Position numbers and translations under genes: made by a program
In this document: one piece after another, positions 27,110-36,562 of the stretch
How the letters are laid out: each line of letters starts with the position of its first letter
Position numbering within the stretch: position 1 is the first letter of the stretch
From: Leifsonia xyli
GTDB taxonomy: Bacteria > Actinomycetota > Actinomycetes > Actinomycetales > Microbacteriaceae
Assembly (NCBI GenBank): GCA_001647635.1
Contig: CP014761.1
Span: forward strand, 1,054,001-1,118,000
Direction of reading: 5' to 3'
DNA: 64,000 nucleotides
Notes under the pieces: model-generated
Databases searched by the model: none
The model's input: the letters and a program-made list of their open reading frames with translations, nothing else
Told to the model about the DNA's origin: nothing

Positions 27110-28375
27110 GTGAGCCAGTCAGGGCCCGTCGCGATGCAGCCCGCTCCCCCGACCGTCGACTCCCCGTGGCCGGTCGCGCTGCTCAACTCCAAGATCAAGG
27201 GATGGATCGACCGGCTCGGCACCGCGTGGGTCGAGGGCGAGATCACGCAGTGGGGCATCTCCGGCGGGAACGTCTACGGCAAGCTGAAAGACCTGAACGA
27301 GGACGCCACGATCAGCTTCACGATCTGGTCGTCGGTCAAGGCGCGCATCCCGGCCGACCTCAAGCAGGGCGACCGCGTCGTCGCCGCGATCAAACCGAAC
27401 TTCTGGGTCAAGGGCGGCACCCTGACCATGCAGGTCTACGACATGAAGCACGTCGGCCTGGGCGACCTGCTGGAGCGGCTGGAGCGGCTGCGCCAGCAGC
27501 TCGCCGCCGAGGGCCTGTTCGCGGTCGAGCGCAAGAAGCGCCTGCCGTTCCTGCCGCACACGATCGGTCTGGTGACGGGCAAGGACAGCGACGCCGAGAA
27601 GGATGTGCTCCGTAACGCGCAGCTGCGCTGGCCGCAGGTGCGGTTCCGTGTCATGCACGCGGCCGTCCAGGGCGAGCGCACGGTGACCGAGGTGGTCTCC
27701 GCCATCCGGACGCTGGACGTGGATCCCGAGGTCGAGGTCATCATCGTGGCGCGCGGCGGCGGCGACTTCCAGAACCTGCTCGGTTTCAGCGACGAGCGCC
27801 TGGTGCGCGCGGCCGCCGCCGCGCTGACGCCGATCGTCAGCGCCATCGGGCACGAGGCCGACCGGCCCCTGCTCGACGAGGTGGCCGACCTCCGCGCGTC
27901 CACCCCGACGGATGCGGCCAAGCGCGTGGTGCCGGATGTGGCCGAAGAGCTGGCCCGGGTGCAGCAGGCGCGGGCGCGCATCGGCACCCGCGTTACGCAC
28001 CTGATCGCGCACGAGATCGACCGGATCGGGCACCTGCGCACCCGGCCGGTGCTCGCGTCCCCGTCGTGGATCGTGGACGCCCGCGCCGAGGAGCTCACCC
28101 GCTACGTCGCCCGCGGCACCGAGCTCGTCGGTCGCTGCGTCGAGCGCGAGACCACACGGGTCGCCGAGCTGCGCGGCCAGCTCCGGGCGCTCTCGCCGCA
28201 GGGCACGCTCGACCGCGGCTACGCCATCGTCCAGACGGCCGCGGGCCACGTGGTGGCCGATCCGTCGGAAGCACCGACCGGCTCGCAGCTCCGGCTGACG
28301 GTCTCGGGCGGCTCGCTCGCCGCCACCGCCGGCGACCCGCTGCCGTCCCCCGCGAGCCACGGCGACCGCGAATAG
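27110..28375 (+). CDS. xseA: exodeoxyribonuclease VII large subunit
   Basis: The catalytic subunit of exonuclease VII, which degrades single-stranded DNA from both ends in repair. Start is set at GTG 27110 because GGGAGGGG precedes it and upstream in-frame codons run into the ispH promoter region. A 421-residue protein: OB-fold domain at about 17-110 (WVEGEITQWGI, SFTIWSSV), core domain with GLVTGKDSDAEKDVL near 165, IIVARGGGDFQNLLGF near 212 and AIGHEADRPLLDEVADLRASTPTDAA near 246. A coiled coil and the C-terminal GTLDRGYAIVQ motif follow. xseB begins one base after its stop. Confidence 0.95.
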   Translation: MSQSGPVAMQPAPPTVDSPWPVALLNSKIKGWIDRLGTAWVEGEITQWGISGGNVYGKLKDLNEDATISFTIWSSVKARIPADLKQGDRVVAAIKPNFWVKGGTLTMQVYDMKHVGLGDLLERLERLRQQLAAEGLFAVERKKRLPFLPHTIGLVTGKDSDAEKDVLRNAQLRWPQVRFRVMHAAVQGERTVTEVVSAIRTLDVDPEVEVIIVARGGGDFQNLLGFSDERLVRAAAAALTPIVSAIGHEADRPLLDEVADLRASTPTDAAKRVVPDVAEELARVQQARARIGTRVTHLIAHEIDRIGHLRTRPVLASPSWIVDARAEELTRYVARGTELVGRCVERETTRVAELRGQLRALSPQGTLDRGYAIVQTAAGHVVADPSEAPTGSQLRLTVSGGSLAATAGDPLPSPASHGDRE

Positions 28376-28376
28376 A

Positions 28377-28643
28377 ATGGATGCCATGCCCACCACAGAG
28401 ACGTCCCCGGCCGGGGATCCGCTCAGCACGCTCAGCTATGAAGAAGCGCGTGACGAGCTGATCCGCGTCGTGACGGAGCTCGAGCAGGGCACCACCACGC
28501 TCGAGGAGTCCATCGCGCTGTGGGAGCGGGGCGAGGCCCTGGCGCGCCACTGCGAGGAGTGGCTGATCGGCGCGAAGGCGCGGCTCGACGCGGCCCGCGC
28601 CGGCGCGGGCGCAGCGACCTCGGGAGCGTTCGACGGCGAATGA
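28377..28643 (+). CDS. xseB: exodeoxyribonuclease VII small subunit
   Basis: An 88-residue helical partner of XseA, with the family core LSYEEARDELIRVVTELEQGTTTLEESIALWERGEALARHCE between about 20 and 60. It starts at ATG 28377 (ATG 28386 possible), directly after xseA, and its stop overlaps the next start (ATGA), so three genes are translationally linked. Confidence 0.93.
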   Translation: MDAMPTTETSPAGDPLSTLSYEEARDELIRVVTELEQGTTTLEESIALWERGEALARHCEEWLIGAKARLDAARAGAGAATSGAFDGE

Positions 28644-29302
28644 GCCCCCGCAACAACAAGCCTCCGGTGGTCGTCGCGGAGCTCGGACGCCCCGAGACTC
28701 CGGAGGAGACCGCGGCCCGCAAGGCCGAGAACTCGGCGAACCACCGCAACCGCCAGACGATCAACAACCTCGTCTACTCGCTGCTCGCGACCCTGGCGCT
28801 CGTCGCCGTGATCGTCCTCATCGTGCCGCGCGGCAACCCGTCCGCGACCAAGCCGGCGGTCGACTACCCGTCGATCGCGCAGCAGGCGCAGGGCAGTGAG
28901 CCGGACGCGCTGCTGGTGCCGAAGCTCCCGGCGGACTGGAAGTCCAACAACGCCGAGCTGCGCACCAAGACGTCCGACGGCGTCGACTCCTGGTACATCG
29001 GGTTCGTAACGCCGAAGCAGCAGTTCATCGGCGTCACCCAGGGGTTCAAGGCCAACGACAGCTGGGTGTCCGACCAGGTCAACAAGTCCCGCATCAAGGA
29101 CACGCGCGTGATCGATGGCGTGACCTGGGACGTCTACGACAACCGCACCTCCAGCTCGGACGACGGCAACGTCGAGTACGCGCTGACGACCACGTCCGGC
29201 GACAGCACCATCATCGTGTTCGGCACGGCGGACGACGCCGAGTTCCGCACGATGGCGTCTTCGCTCGCCGACCAGATCCACTCACTCGGAGGAGACAAGT
29301 AG
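28640..29302 (+). CDS. DUF4245 domain membrane-anchored protein
   Basis: A 220-residue actinobacterial protein. A cytosolic basic N-terminus (about 1-45) is followed by one transmembrane segment (NNLVYSLLATLALVAVIVLIV, about 43-63) and an extracytoplasmic domain with the DUF4245 features VDYPSIAQQAQG, LPADWKSNNAELR and WYIGFVTPKQQFIGVTQ. The family often lies near fum, glpX or xseAB genes; its function is unknown. ATG overlaps the xseB stop, and its stop overlaps the next gene by one base. Confidence 0.9.
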   Translation: MSPRNNKPPVVVAELGRPETPEETAARKAENSANHRNRQTINNLVYSLLATLALVAVIVLIVPRGNPSATKPAVDYPSIAQQAQGSEPDALLVPKLPADWKSNNAELRTKTSDGVDSWYIGFVTPKQQFIGVTQGFKANDSWVSDQVNKSRIKDTRVIDGVTWDVYDNRTSSSDDGNVEYALTTTSGDSTIIVFGTADDAEFRTMASSLADQIHSLGGDK

Positions 29303-29934
29303 TGCCCACCACGCGCCCCGGCAAGGTCTGGAACTCGATGCTCGACGGCAACGCCCGCTTCGTCTCAGGCGAGCCGCTGCATCCCCACCAGGATGTGGAG
29401 CGACGCGAGTCCGTCGCCGACGGCCAGGAGCCGGTCGCCGCGATCTTCGGATGCGCCGACTCCCGCCTCGCGGCCGAGATCATCTTCGACATGGGCCTCG
29501 GCGACGCGTTCGTCGTCCGCAACGCGGGGCAGGTCGTCTCCGACTCCGTGATCGGGTCGCTCGAGTACGCGGTCGCGGTGCTGAACGTGCCGCTCATCCT
29601 CGTGCTCGGCCACGACAGCTGCGGCGCGGTCGCCGCGGCCATCGGCTCGCAGGCCGAGGACGCCGACCCGCTGCCTCCGCACATCGCCCAGCTCATCGCG
29701 CCCATCGTCCCCGCGGTCCACCGCGTCGGCGGCGAGGGCGCGGTCGACCCCGCCGCGATCGACGCCGGGGAAGTCGGGCGCGAGCACCTGCGCGACACCG
29801 TCTCCGAGCTGCTGGCGCAGTCCGAGATCATCGCCTCCGCGGTCGCCGAGAACACCCTCGCGATTGTCGGCGCCAACTACCGGCTCGCGGAGGGCCGGGT
29901 CGTCCCCGACGTCGTCGTCGGCATGCGCGACTGA
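29302..29934 (+). CDS. beta-class carbonic anhydrase
   Basis: Interconverts CO2 and bicarbonate with a zinc ion. Zinc ligands are Cys51 (FGCADSRLA), His104 and Cys107 (LGHDSCGAV), and the catalytic Asp53-Arg55 dyad is intact, giving a complete active site. 210 residues, GTG start at 29302 overlapping the preceding stop. Two open-frame signals in the C-terminal third ([27 protein letters not shown]) match the family end. Confidence 0.94.
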   Translation: MPTTRPGKVWNSMLDGNARFVSGEPLHPHQDVERRESVADGQEPVAAIFGCADSRLAAEIIFDMGLGDAFVVRNAGQVVSDSVIGSLEYAVAVLNVPLILVLGHDSCGAVAAAIGSQAEDADPLPPHIAQLIAPIVPAVHRVGGEGAVDPAAIDAGEVGREHLRDTVSELLAQSEIIASAVAENTLAIVGANYRLAEGRVVPDVVVGMRD

Positions 29935-29968
29935 CATCGACCTCCGTATACAGAAAGGAAGACACACC

Positions 29969-31375
29969 GTGGTGGACACCCAGGCGGACGCCGAGTACCG
30001 CATCGAGCACGACACGATGGGAGAGGTGCGCGTCCCGAAGCACGCGCTGTACAGCGCGCAGACGCAGCGCGCTGTGGAGAACTTCCCCATCTCCGGGTCG
30101 GTGCTGGAGCCGGCGCAGATCGCCGCCCTCGCCCGCATCAAGAAGTCGGCCGCCCTCGCGAACGCGCGCCTCGGCGTGCTCGACCAGGACGTCGCGGACG
30201 CGATCGCCTCCGCCGCCGACGAGGTCGCCGCGGGCGCCCACGACGCGGAGTTCCCGATCGACGTGTACCAGACCGGTTCGGGCACGTCGTCCAACATGAA
30301 CATGAACGAGGTGCTGGCGACTCTCGCGTCGGAGCGCCTCGGCCGTCCGGTGCACCCGAACGACCACGTCAACGCCTCGCAGTCGTCGAACGACGTCTTC
30401 CCGACGTCGGTGCACATCGCCGTCACCGGCGCGCTCACCGACGACCTGATCCCGGCGCTCGACCACCTCGCGGTCGCGCTCGAGGAGAAGGCCGAGCAGT
30501 GGGCGGACGCCGTCAAGAGCGGCCGCACGCACCTGATGGACGCCACCCCGGTCACCCTCGGCCAGGAGTTCGGCGGCTACGCGGCGCAGATCCGCTACGG
30601 CATCGAGCGCATCCGCGCCGCCCTCCCTCGCGTCGCCGAGGTCCCGCTCGGCGGCACCGCGGTGGGCACGGGGATCAACACCCCGCTCGGCTTCCCGCAG
30701 CTCGTCATCGAGCTGCTGACGCAGGAGACCGAGCTGCCGATCACGGAGGCGCGCAACCACTTCGAGGCGCAGGCCAACCGCGACGCGCTGGTCGAGGCGT
30801 CCGGCGCTCTCCGCACGATCGCCGTCTCGCTGACGAAGATCTCGAACGACCTCCGCTGGATGGGCTCCGGCCCGAACACCGGCCTCGGCGAGCTGCACAT
30901 CCCGGACCTGCAGCCCGGTTCGTCGATCATGCCCGGCAAGGTCAACCCGGTCATCCCTGAGGCTGTTCTCATGGTCGCCTCGCGCGTGATCGGCAACGAC
31001 GCGACGATCGCCTGGAGCGGCGCCTCCGGCCTGTTCGAGCTGAATGTCGCCATCCCGGTCATGGGCACCGCGCTGCTGGAGTCGATCCGCCTCCTCACGC
31101 AGGCCAGCCGCGTGCTCGCCGACAAGACCATCCGGGGCCTGGAGGCCAACCTGGACCGCGCCCGCGCCTTCGCCGAGTCGAGCCCGTCGATCGTCACGCC
31201 GCTCAACCGCGTGATCGGCTACGAGGCCGCCGCCAAGGTCGCCAAGCACGCCGTCGCCAAGGGCATCACCGTGCGCGAGGCCGTCATCGACCTCGGCTTC
31301 GTCGACCGCGGCGAGGTCACCCTCGAGCAGCTCGACAAGGCCCTCGACGTCCTCTCCATGACCCACCCCGGCTGA
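29969..31375 (+). CDS. fumC: class II fumarate hydratase
   Basis: Converts fumarate to malate in the TCA cycle. 468 residues from GTG 29969 (a second GTG follows immediately) with AGGAAG upstream. Signatures: [11 protein letters not shown] at the N-terminus, [14 protein letters not shown] near 101, [18 protein letters not shown] near 130 and [16 protein letters not shown] near 316, the conserved fumarase/aspartase loop with the catalytic Ser. Followed by a convergent intergenic region with two hairpin repeats. Confidence 0.96.
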   Translation: MVDTQADAEYRIEHDTMGEVRVPKHALYSAQTQRAVENFPISGSVLEPAQIAALARIKKSAALANARLGVLDQDVADAIASAADEVAAGAHDAEFPIDVYQTGSGTSSNMNMNEVLATLASERLGRPVHPNDHVNASQSSNDVFPTSVHIAVTGALTDDLIPALDHLAVALEEKAEQWADAVKSGRTHLMDATPVTLGQEFGGYAAQIRYGIERIRAALPRVAEVPLGGTAVGTGINTPLGFPQLVIELLTQETELPITEARNHFEAQANRDALVEASGALRTIAVSLTKISNDLRWMGSGPNTGLGELHIPDLQPGSSIMPGKVNPVIPEAVLMVASRVIGNDATIAWSGASGLFELNVAIPVMGTALLESIRLLTQASRVLADKTIRGLEANLDRARAFAESSPSIVTPLNRVIGYEAAAKVAKHAVAKGITVREAVIDLGFVDRGEVTLEQLDKALDVLSMTHPG

Positions 31376-31396
31376 CCCGCACGCCGGACAGCCCCC

Positions 31397-31456
31397 GAGC
31401 ACAGGAGAAACGCTCCCGATCGAGTCGATCGGGAGCGTTTTTCCTGTTGTCGGCGG
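31397..31456. repeat. 60-bp hairpin repeat, family 1 copy B
   Basis: Same shoulders as 883-942 (GAGCACAGG at the start, CCTGTTGTCGGCGG at the end) and the same length, but the stem is different: a perfect 16-bp inverted repeat at 31408-31423 with 31425-31440, followed by TTTTT. It probably terminates fumC transcription. Confidence 0.75.
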
Positions 31457-31461
31457 TGCTG

Positions 31462-31550
31462 GAAACGGAGGAAGCCGCTGCCGCGTGACGGCGTGTCGAC
31501 GAGAAAGGGAGGAGTTTGCGAGCGCGCAGACTCGCCGACTCCTCCCTTTC
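31462..31550. repeat. 89-bp structured repeat, family 2 copy B
   Basis: Starts GAAACGGAGGA and ends in a long hairpin: 13 bp pair 31503-31515 with 31538-31550, continued by a 5-bp inner stem (31518-31522 with 31531-31535). It lies between convergent fumC and phoH, 5 bases after the family 1 repeat. Confidence 0.7.
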
Positions 31551-31582
31551 CGACCGCCGGACCCGGCCGCCGGGCTCGCGAA

Positions 31583-32930
31583 CTAGGCGAGCTCGTTGGC
31601 CTCCAGCATCTCGGTGACGAGAGCCGCGATCGCGGAGCGCTCGGAGCGGGTCAGGGTGACGTGCGCGAACAGCGGGTGGCCCTTCAGCGTCTCGATCACG
31701 CTGGCGACGCCGTCGTGGCGGCCGACGCGGAGGTTGTCGCGCTGCGCGACGTCGTGGGTGAGCACCACGCGCGAGTTCTGGCCGATGCGGCTCAGGACCG
31801 TGAGCAGCACGTTCCGCTCCAGCGACTGGGCCTCGTCCACGATCACGAACGCGTCGTGCAGCGACCGGCCGCGGATGTGCGTGAGCGGCAGCACCTCCAG
31901 GATGCCGCGGTCCTGCACCTCGTCGAGCACGTTCTGCGACACCAGCGCGCCGAGCGTGTCGAACACCGCCTGGCCCCAGGGGTTCATCTTCTCGCCCTGG
32001 TCCCCGGGAGGTAGCCGAGCTCCTGGCCGCCGACGGCGTACAGCGGGCGGAACACCATGATCTTCTTGTGCTGCCGCCGCTCCAGCACGGCCTCGAGCCC
32101 AGCGCACAGCGCGAGGGCCGACTTGCCGGTGCCGGCGCGGCCGCCGAGCGACAGGATGCCGATCTCCGGGTCGAGAAGCAGGTCGATCGCGAGACGCTGC
32201 TCCGCCGAGCGGCCATGCAGGCCGAAGACGTCCCGGTCGCCACGCACCAGTTTCACCTCGGCGTCCGCGACGACCCGCCCGAGGGCCGAGCCGCGGTCCG
32301 AGTGGATGACGAGCCCGGTGTTCACCGGGAGTCCGGCGGCGAGCTCGGTGCGCATCCACTCCTCTTCGTAGAGGGACGCCATCTCGTCGCTGCCGAGGTC
32401 GATCGACGCCATGCCTGTCCAGCCGGAGTCGACCGCCTGCTCGTGCCGGTACTCCTCGGCGGCCAGGCCGATCGAGGCGGCCCTCACGCGGAGCGGGAGG
32501 TCCTTGGAGACGACCGTCACATCCAGCCCGTCGTTCGACAGGTTGAGCGCGACCGCGAGGATGCGCGAGTCGTTGTCGCCCAGCTGCATGCCGCTCGGAG
32601 GACGCTCATGTTGGAGTGGTTGAGCTCCACGCGCAGCGAGCCGCCGTCGCCGACGGGGATCGGGAAGTCGAGCCGTTCGTGCTGCACCCGGAGATCGTCG
32701 AGGTTCCGCAGCGCCTGCCGCGCGAAGTACCCGATCTCTGGGTCGTTGCGCTTGCCCTCGAGCTCGCTCACGACGACGACGGGGATGACGACAGCGTGCT
32801 CCGCGAAGTTGAAGATCGCCTTCGGGTCGGAGAGCAGCACCGACGTGTCGAGCACATAGGTGCGCTCATCCGTCTTCGCCGCCCCGCCGGTCTGCCGAGT
32901 TGCTGCCTGTCGGGTTGCTGATTCCGCCAC
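31583..32930 (-). pseudogene. phoH: PIN-PhoH fusion protein (PhoH2-like), two apparent frameshifts
   Basis: A two-domain RNase-helicase type protein like mycobacterial PhoH2. The PIN domain ([12 protein letters not shown], then [14 protein letters not shown]) is followed by a PhoH ATPase with Walker [12 protein letters not shown] and Walker [10 protein letters not shown]. The reading frame changes at 32597-32598 (one C missing on the coding strand before SGMQLGD) and at 32002-32005 (one G missing before DQGEKMNPW). Restoring these bases gives an uninterrupted ~450-residue protein, so this is probably an intact gene with sequence errors. GTG 32930 is preferred as start, with GGGAG five bases upstream; GTG 32936 is possible. 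A structured leader lies upstream. Confidence 0.85.
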
Positions 32931-32979
32931 GACCACTCCCACCCCGCCGGTCCCTCGGGAGCCGGCGGATCTCACTGGC

Positions 32980-33051
32980 GAGACGGCCGCTGGTTTCGAG
33001 ACGAACTTTTGTGGCCGTCTCGATCGGGCGCGGTGCCCGATGGCTCGAAAC
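32980..33051 (-). promoter_or_regulatory. structured leader region upstream of phoH with competing stems
   Basis: GAGACGGCC (32980-32988) and CGAGACG (32997-33003) can each pair with GGCCGTCTCG (33013-33022). GTTTCGAG (32993-33000) can pair with CTCGAAAC (33044-33051), and ATCGGGC/GCCCGAT (33023-33029 with 33035-33041) forms a small hairpin. The arms are mutually exclusive, as in attenuators, but no promoter was located to prove that it is transcribed. Confidence 0.35.
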
Positions 33052-33138
33052 TACGCCCGGCCGCCGACATCGCCGGATGGCGGGGTGGCGTGTCGTGTTT
33101 CGTTCAAGTGAACAATCGCCCCCAGTTGTGGGAGCTTG

Positions 33139-34256
33139 TCAGGCGACCGAGGCGTACGAGGTGAACGCCGCGCGCAGCATGTCCAGCGTCTCCTCCGTCG
33201 TGCCGGCGTGGACGCTGATGCGCGCGTTGGTCGCGCGGATCGAGGCGGTCACGCCGTGGTTGAAGAGGGAGGCGCCGAGAGCCGTCAGCTGTTCGGGCAG
33301 CGGCTCGAGCACGACCATTCCCGCCCGCTCGTTCGGGCTGCGCGAGGAGGAGACCGGGACGGCGAACTCGTCCGCCAGCTCGAGGACGCGCTCGACGTTG
33401 TCGGACACGGCGGCGGCCACCGCATCCACCCCACCGCCGCGACCTCCTCGAGCGCGGCGGCGAAGCGCGCCTCGGCGACGAGATCGGGGTTGGAGACGGA
33501 GAAGGCGCCGGCGCCGCGCACGGGCTCGCGCACCTCGTCCCAGGGCTGCTCCGGTCCGGAGCCCGTCCATCCGCTGAACACCGGGGTCAGGTGGTCGATG
33601 GCCCGCTCGCTGAGCGCCAGGAAGCCGGTGCCCCAGCCGGCGCGCATCCACTTCTGGCCGCCCGAGACGACGACGTCGGCGACCTCCCACGGGGCGTCCA
33701 CCACACCGAAGCCCTGAATCGCGTCCACGACGAGCAGGCGGTCGCCGATGACCTGCCGGATGCCGTCGATGTCGGCCAGGTAGCCGGTCCGGGAGTCGAC
33801 CAGGCTGACCATGACGGCCGCCGTGCTGTCGGTCAGCTGTTCGCGGATACGGGCCGGGGTCACCCGGTCGTGGTCGGTCTCGAGCCACACCGGAGTGATG
33901 ACGCGGAGGGCCTGGGCGGCGCGCTCGGCGGCGTACGTGAGGGAGGGGAACTCGCCGAGGGACAGCAGCACGTCGCCGCCGGTGAGCCCGAACGCCGCGT
34001 GCAGGAGCCCGCTGGAGGCGTTGGGCTGGAACACGATCTGCTCGGAGGGGAACCGGGTCAGCGCGCTCACCGCGTCCCGCACCCGCTCGTCCTCCGCGCG
34101 CATCCGCTCGATCGTGCCGAAGCGGGCGCGCGACAGGATCTCGTACTGCCCGAGCGTTTCGGCGCGGACGGTGGCCGACAGCGGGCCGACCCGTCCGTAG
34201 TCCAGATAGCCGGGCTCCTCGCCGAACCCTCGGGCGAACTCCTCGATCGTCGTCAC
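33139..34256 (-). pseudogene. class V aminotransferase family protein (apparent frameshift)
   Basis: A PLP-dependent enzyme of the cysteine desulfurase/isopenicillin epimerase-like group. From GTG 34256: PGYLDYGRVGPLS at the N-terminus, QIVFQPNASSGLLHAAFGL near 75, VSLVDSRTGYLADI near 150, VVDAIQGFG near 175 (PLP Asp) and VVSGGQKWMRAGWG near 190 (PLP Lys). Near 33429-33432 a run of four C (G on the coding strand) should have five. After the shift the frame continues DAVAAAVSDNVERVLELADEF to the stop. The restored length is about 372 residues. The substrate is unknown; no iron-sulfur partner genes adjoin it. Confidence 0.8.
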
Positions 34257-34281
34257 GTGACGATTCTGCCGGAAAGGACGG

Positions 34282-35079
34282 TCAGCCGCCGAAGCGGCGC
34301 TGGCGGCGCGAGTAGTCGCGCACGGCGCGAAGGAAGTCGACCTCGCGCAGGTCCGGTCCGAGAGCTTCGACGAAATAGAACTCGCTGTGCGCGCTCTGCC
34401 ACAGCATGAAGTCGCTGAGGCGCTGCTCCCCCGACGTGCGGATGACGAGGTCGGGATCGGGCTGCCCACCGGTGTAGAGGTGCTGGCCGATGAGGTCGGG
34501 CGTGAGCAGGTCGGCGAGCGTCTCCAGGCTGCCGCCTTCGGCGATGTGCGTCGCGACGATGCTGCGCATGGCGTCGGTGATCTCCTTGCGGCCGCCGTAG
34601 CCCACCGCGAGGTTGATGTGCATGCCCGTGTTCTCGGCCGTGCGGCGCTCCGCGTCGGCGAGGGCCTCCACGAGCCGGGAGGGGAGACCCGCGGTGGAGC
34701 CGACGTGCTTGACCCGCCAGTCCCGGTACTGCGAGACGTCCTCGGCGAGCTGCGCGATGATGTCGATGAGGTCGCCGAGCTCTGAGCTCTCGCGGTTGGT
34801 GAGATTGTCGGACGACAGGAGGTACAGCGTCACGACCTCGATGCCGAGCTCGTCGCACCACTCCAGGAACTCGCGCATCTTCGCCGCGCCCGCCCGGTGG
34901 CCGTGGGCGACCGTCTCGAGCCCGGCCAGGCGGGCCCACCGACGGTTGCCGTCGATGATCATCGCCACGTGCTGGGGCAGCGCGTCGCGGTTGATGTCGC
35001 GCCGGAGCCGCTTCTGGTACAGCCGGTAGAGCAGCCCGCCGGCCATCAGCCGATCCCCCGGCGTCGCGCTTCTGCTCAC
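34282..35079 (-). CDS. uppS: isoprenyl transferase (cis-prenyltransferase, UppS-like)
   Basis: Condenses IPP onto allylic diphosphates in cis geometry. MIIDGNRRWARLAG (catalytic Asp, near residue 40) and GHRAGAAKMREFLEW are family motif I, SSDNLTNRESSE motif III, and DLVIRTSGEQRLSDFMLWQSAHSEFYFV the C-terminal substrate site. 265 residues from GTG 35079; MAGGLLYRLY at 35046 is an alternative start. Its neighbour, a hemolysin III gene, matches the mycobacterial Rv1085c-Rv1086 pair (recalled from memory), whose product is a short-chain Z-farnesyl diphosphate synthase. It may therefore make Z-FPP rather than the full undecaprenyl chain. Confidence 0.9.
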   Translation of the reverse strand: MSRSATPGDRLMAGGLLYRLYQKRLRRDINRDALPQHVAMIIDGNRRWARLAGLETVAHGHRAGAAKMREFLEWCDELGIEVVTLYLLSSDNLTNRESSELGDLIDIIAQLAEDVSQYRDWRVKHVGSTAGLPSRLVEALADAERRTAENTGMHINLAVGYGGRKEITDAMRSIVATHIAEGGSLETLADLLTPDLIGQHLYTGGQPDPDLVIRTSGEQRLSDFMLWQSAHSEFYFVEALGPDLREVDFLRAVRDYSRRQRRFGG

Positions 35080-35167
35080 GCTGCTACGTTAGCGCGGCTG
35101 TGCGCACAGCGGCTGCGCGACGTCCAGCTCACAGCATCCCGCCACCCGCCTCCCCTACGCTGGGTGC

Positions 35168-36013
35168 ATGTCGCCTCGCAGAAGCCCGAACCCCGACCGC
35201 GCCGCCGGTGCGCGCACCGGGGAGGATGTCGCCGAGCTGCTCTCCGAGCCGACGCCCCTGCTCGATCCGTCCGACGCCGCCGTCCAGGCGGACGAGCGGG
35301 AAGCCCGCGACGCCGGCCCCGATCTTCCCAACATCCCTCTGCTCGACGCTTCGCTCGCCAACCCGGCCGACATCAAGCCGACCTGGCGCGGATGGATCCA
35401 TGCGGCCACCTTCCCGGTCACCATCGCGGCGGGCATCGTCCTGATCTGCCTGGCGCACGGCGCGCCGGCGAAATGGGCGTCGGCGGTGTTCATGCTCACC
35501 TCGATGCTGCTGTTCGGCAACTCGGCGCTGTACCACCGCTTCAACTGGCGACCCCGCACCAAGGTCATCCTGAAGCGCATCGACCACGCGAACATCTTCC
35601 TGCTCATCGCCGGCACGTACACCCCGCTCGCCGTGCTCGCGCTGCCGCCGGACAAGGGCATCCTGCTGCTCTGCCTGGTCTGGGCCGGGGCGCTCCTCGG
35701 GATCGGGTTCCGCGTCTTCTGGATCTCGGCGCCGCGCTGGCTGTACGTCCCGATCTACGTGGCGCTCGGGTGGGCCGCCCTGATGTACATCGTCGATCTG
35801 GTGAACGCCAACGTCGCGATGATGGTCCTCGTGCTGGTCGGCGGCATCCTGTACACGATCGGCGCGGTCATCTACGGGATGAAGCGGCCGAACCCGTTCC
35901 CCGGCAAGTTCGGCTTCCACGAGATCTTCCACACGCTGACGGTGCTGGCCTTCCTCTGCCACTGGACGGCGACGCTGCTGATCGCGATGCACCCGGCCTA
36001 CAACGCCGGCTGA
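35168..36013 (+). CDS. trhA: hemolysin III/PAQR family membrane protein
   Basis: A 281-residue membrane protein. A hydrophilic N-terminus of about 75 residues is longer than in many homologues. Seven hydrophobic segments follow between about 78 and 278. Conserved PAQR/hemolysin III residues appear in NSALYHRFNWR (Ser and His near 118-124), KRIDHANIFLLIAGTYTP (His near 138) and FGFHEIFHTLTVLAFLCHW (two His near 253-257), the putative zinc-dependent hydrolase site. Bacterial members influence membrane lipid homeostasis. Divergent from uppS. Confidence 0.9.
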   Translation: MSPRRSPNPDRAAGARTGEDVAELLSEPTPLLDPSDAAVQADEREARDAGPDLPNIPLLDASLANPADIKPTWRGWIHAATFPVTIAAGIVLICLAHGAPAKWASAVFMLTSMLLFGNSALYHRFNWRPRTKVILKRIDHANIFLLIAGTYTPLAVLALPPDKGILLLCLVWAGALLGIGFRVFWISAPRWLYVPIYVALGWAALMYIVDLVNANVAMMVLVLVGGILYTIGAVIYGMKRPNPFPGKFGFHEIFHTLTVLAFLCHWTATLLIAMHPAYNAG

Positions 36014-36016
36014 CAC

Positions 36017-36469
36017 TCAGGTCGGCAGCGCGCGACGTCCCGTTACCTGCTTCATGACCAGTGTGGAGCTGAGCTTTCGCACGCCCGGCAGGGCGCCGAG
36101 CGGCCCGTCGAACAGCTCCTGGTAGGCCGTCAGGTCGCGGGTGAGCACGCGCAGCATGTAGTCGGGGTCGCCGAACAGCCGTTCGGCCTGCACGATGTTC
36201 GGGATGGCCAGCACGCCCTCCTCGAACGCGCCCACGGTGTCCGGGTCGGTGCGGTCGATGGTCACGAACACGATCGCCTCGAAGTCGAGCCCGACGGCCG
36301 ACGGCGAGACCACCGCGCGGTACTGCTCGATGACGCCGTCGCGCTCCAGCTCGCGCACTCGGCGGTGGCACGGCGACAGCGTCAGCCCGACGCGGGCGGC
36401 GAGGTCGGTGAGGCTGAGCCGGCCGTCCTCCTGCAGTGCGGCAAGGATCTCCCGGTCGATGGCATCCAT
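36017..36469 (-). CDS. Lrp/AsnC family transcriptional regulator
   Basis: A 150-residue feast/famine regulator. The N-terminal helix-turn-helix (DREILAALQEDGRLSLTDLAARVGLTLSPCHRRVRELE, about 4-42) is followed by an alpha/beta RAM domain with the ligand loop GDPDYMLRV near 108. Transcribed divergently from a LysE-type exporter, so it probably senses an amino acid and controls export. An ACAT-n7-ATGT inverted repeat lies in the shared promoter gap. Confidence 0.93.
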   Translation of the reverse strand: MDAIDREILAALQEDGRLSLTDLAARVGLTLSPCHRRVRELERDGVIEQYRAVVSPSAVGLDFEAIVFVTIDRTDPDTVGAFEEGVLAIPNIVQAERLFGDPDYMLRVLTRDLTAYQELFDGPLGALPGVRKLSSTLVMKQVTGRRALPT

Positions 36470-36484
36470 GCGCTGGATTCTTCC

Positions 36485-36499
36485 ACATGTCAGGTATGT
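36485..36499. promoter_or_regulatory. candidate Lrp/AsnC operator between regulator and LysE exporter
   Basis: ACATGTCAGGTATGT, a short interrupted palindrome (ACAT-n7-ATGT), lies in the 93-base divergent gap. Lrp-type proteins favour such loose palindromes; the assignment is inference from position. Confidence 0.3.
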
Positions 36500-36562
36500 A
36501 CGCTCGAAAGTAGGGAGCACTTCTCGTTTCGGTTGGCATAGCTTTCCCTTGAACGAGAGGGG

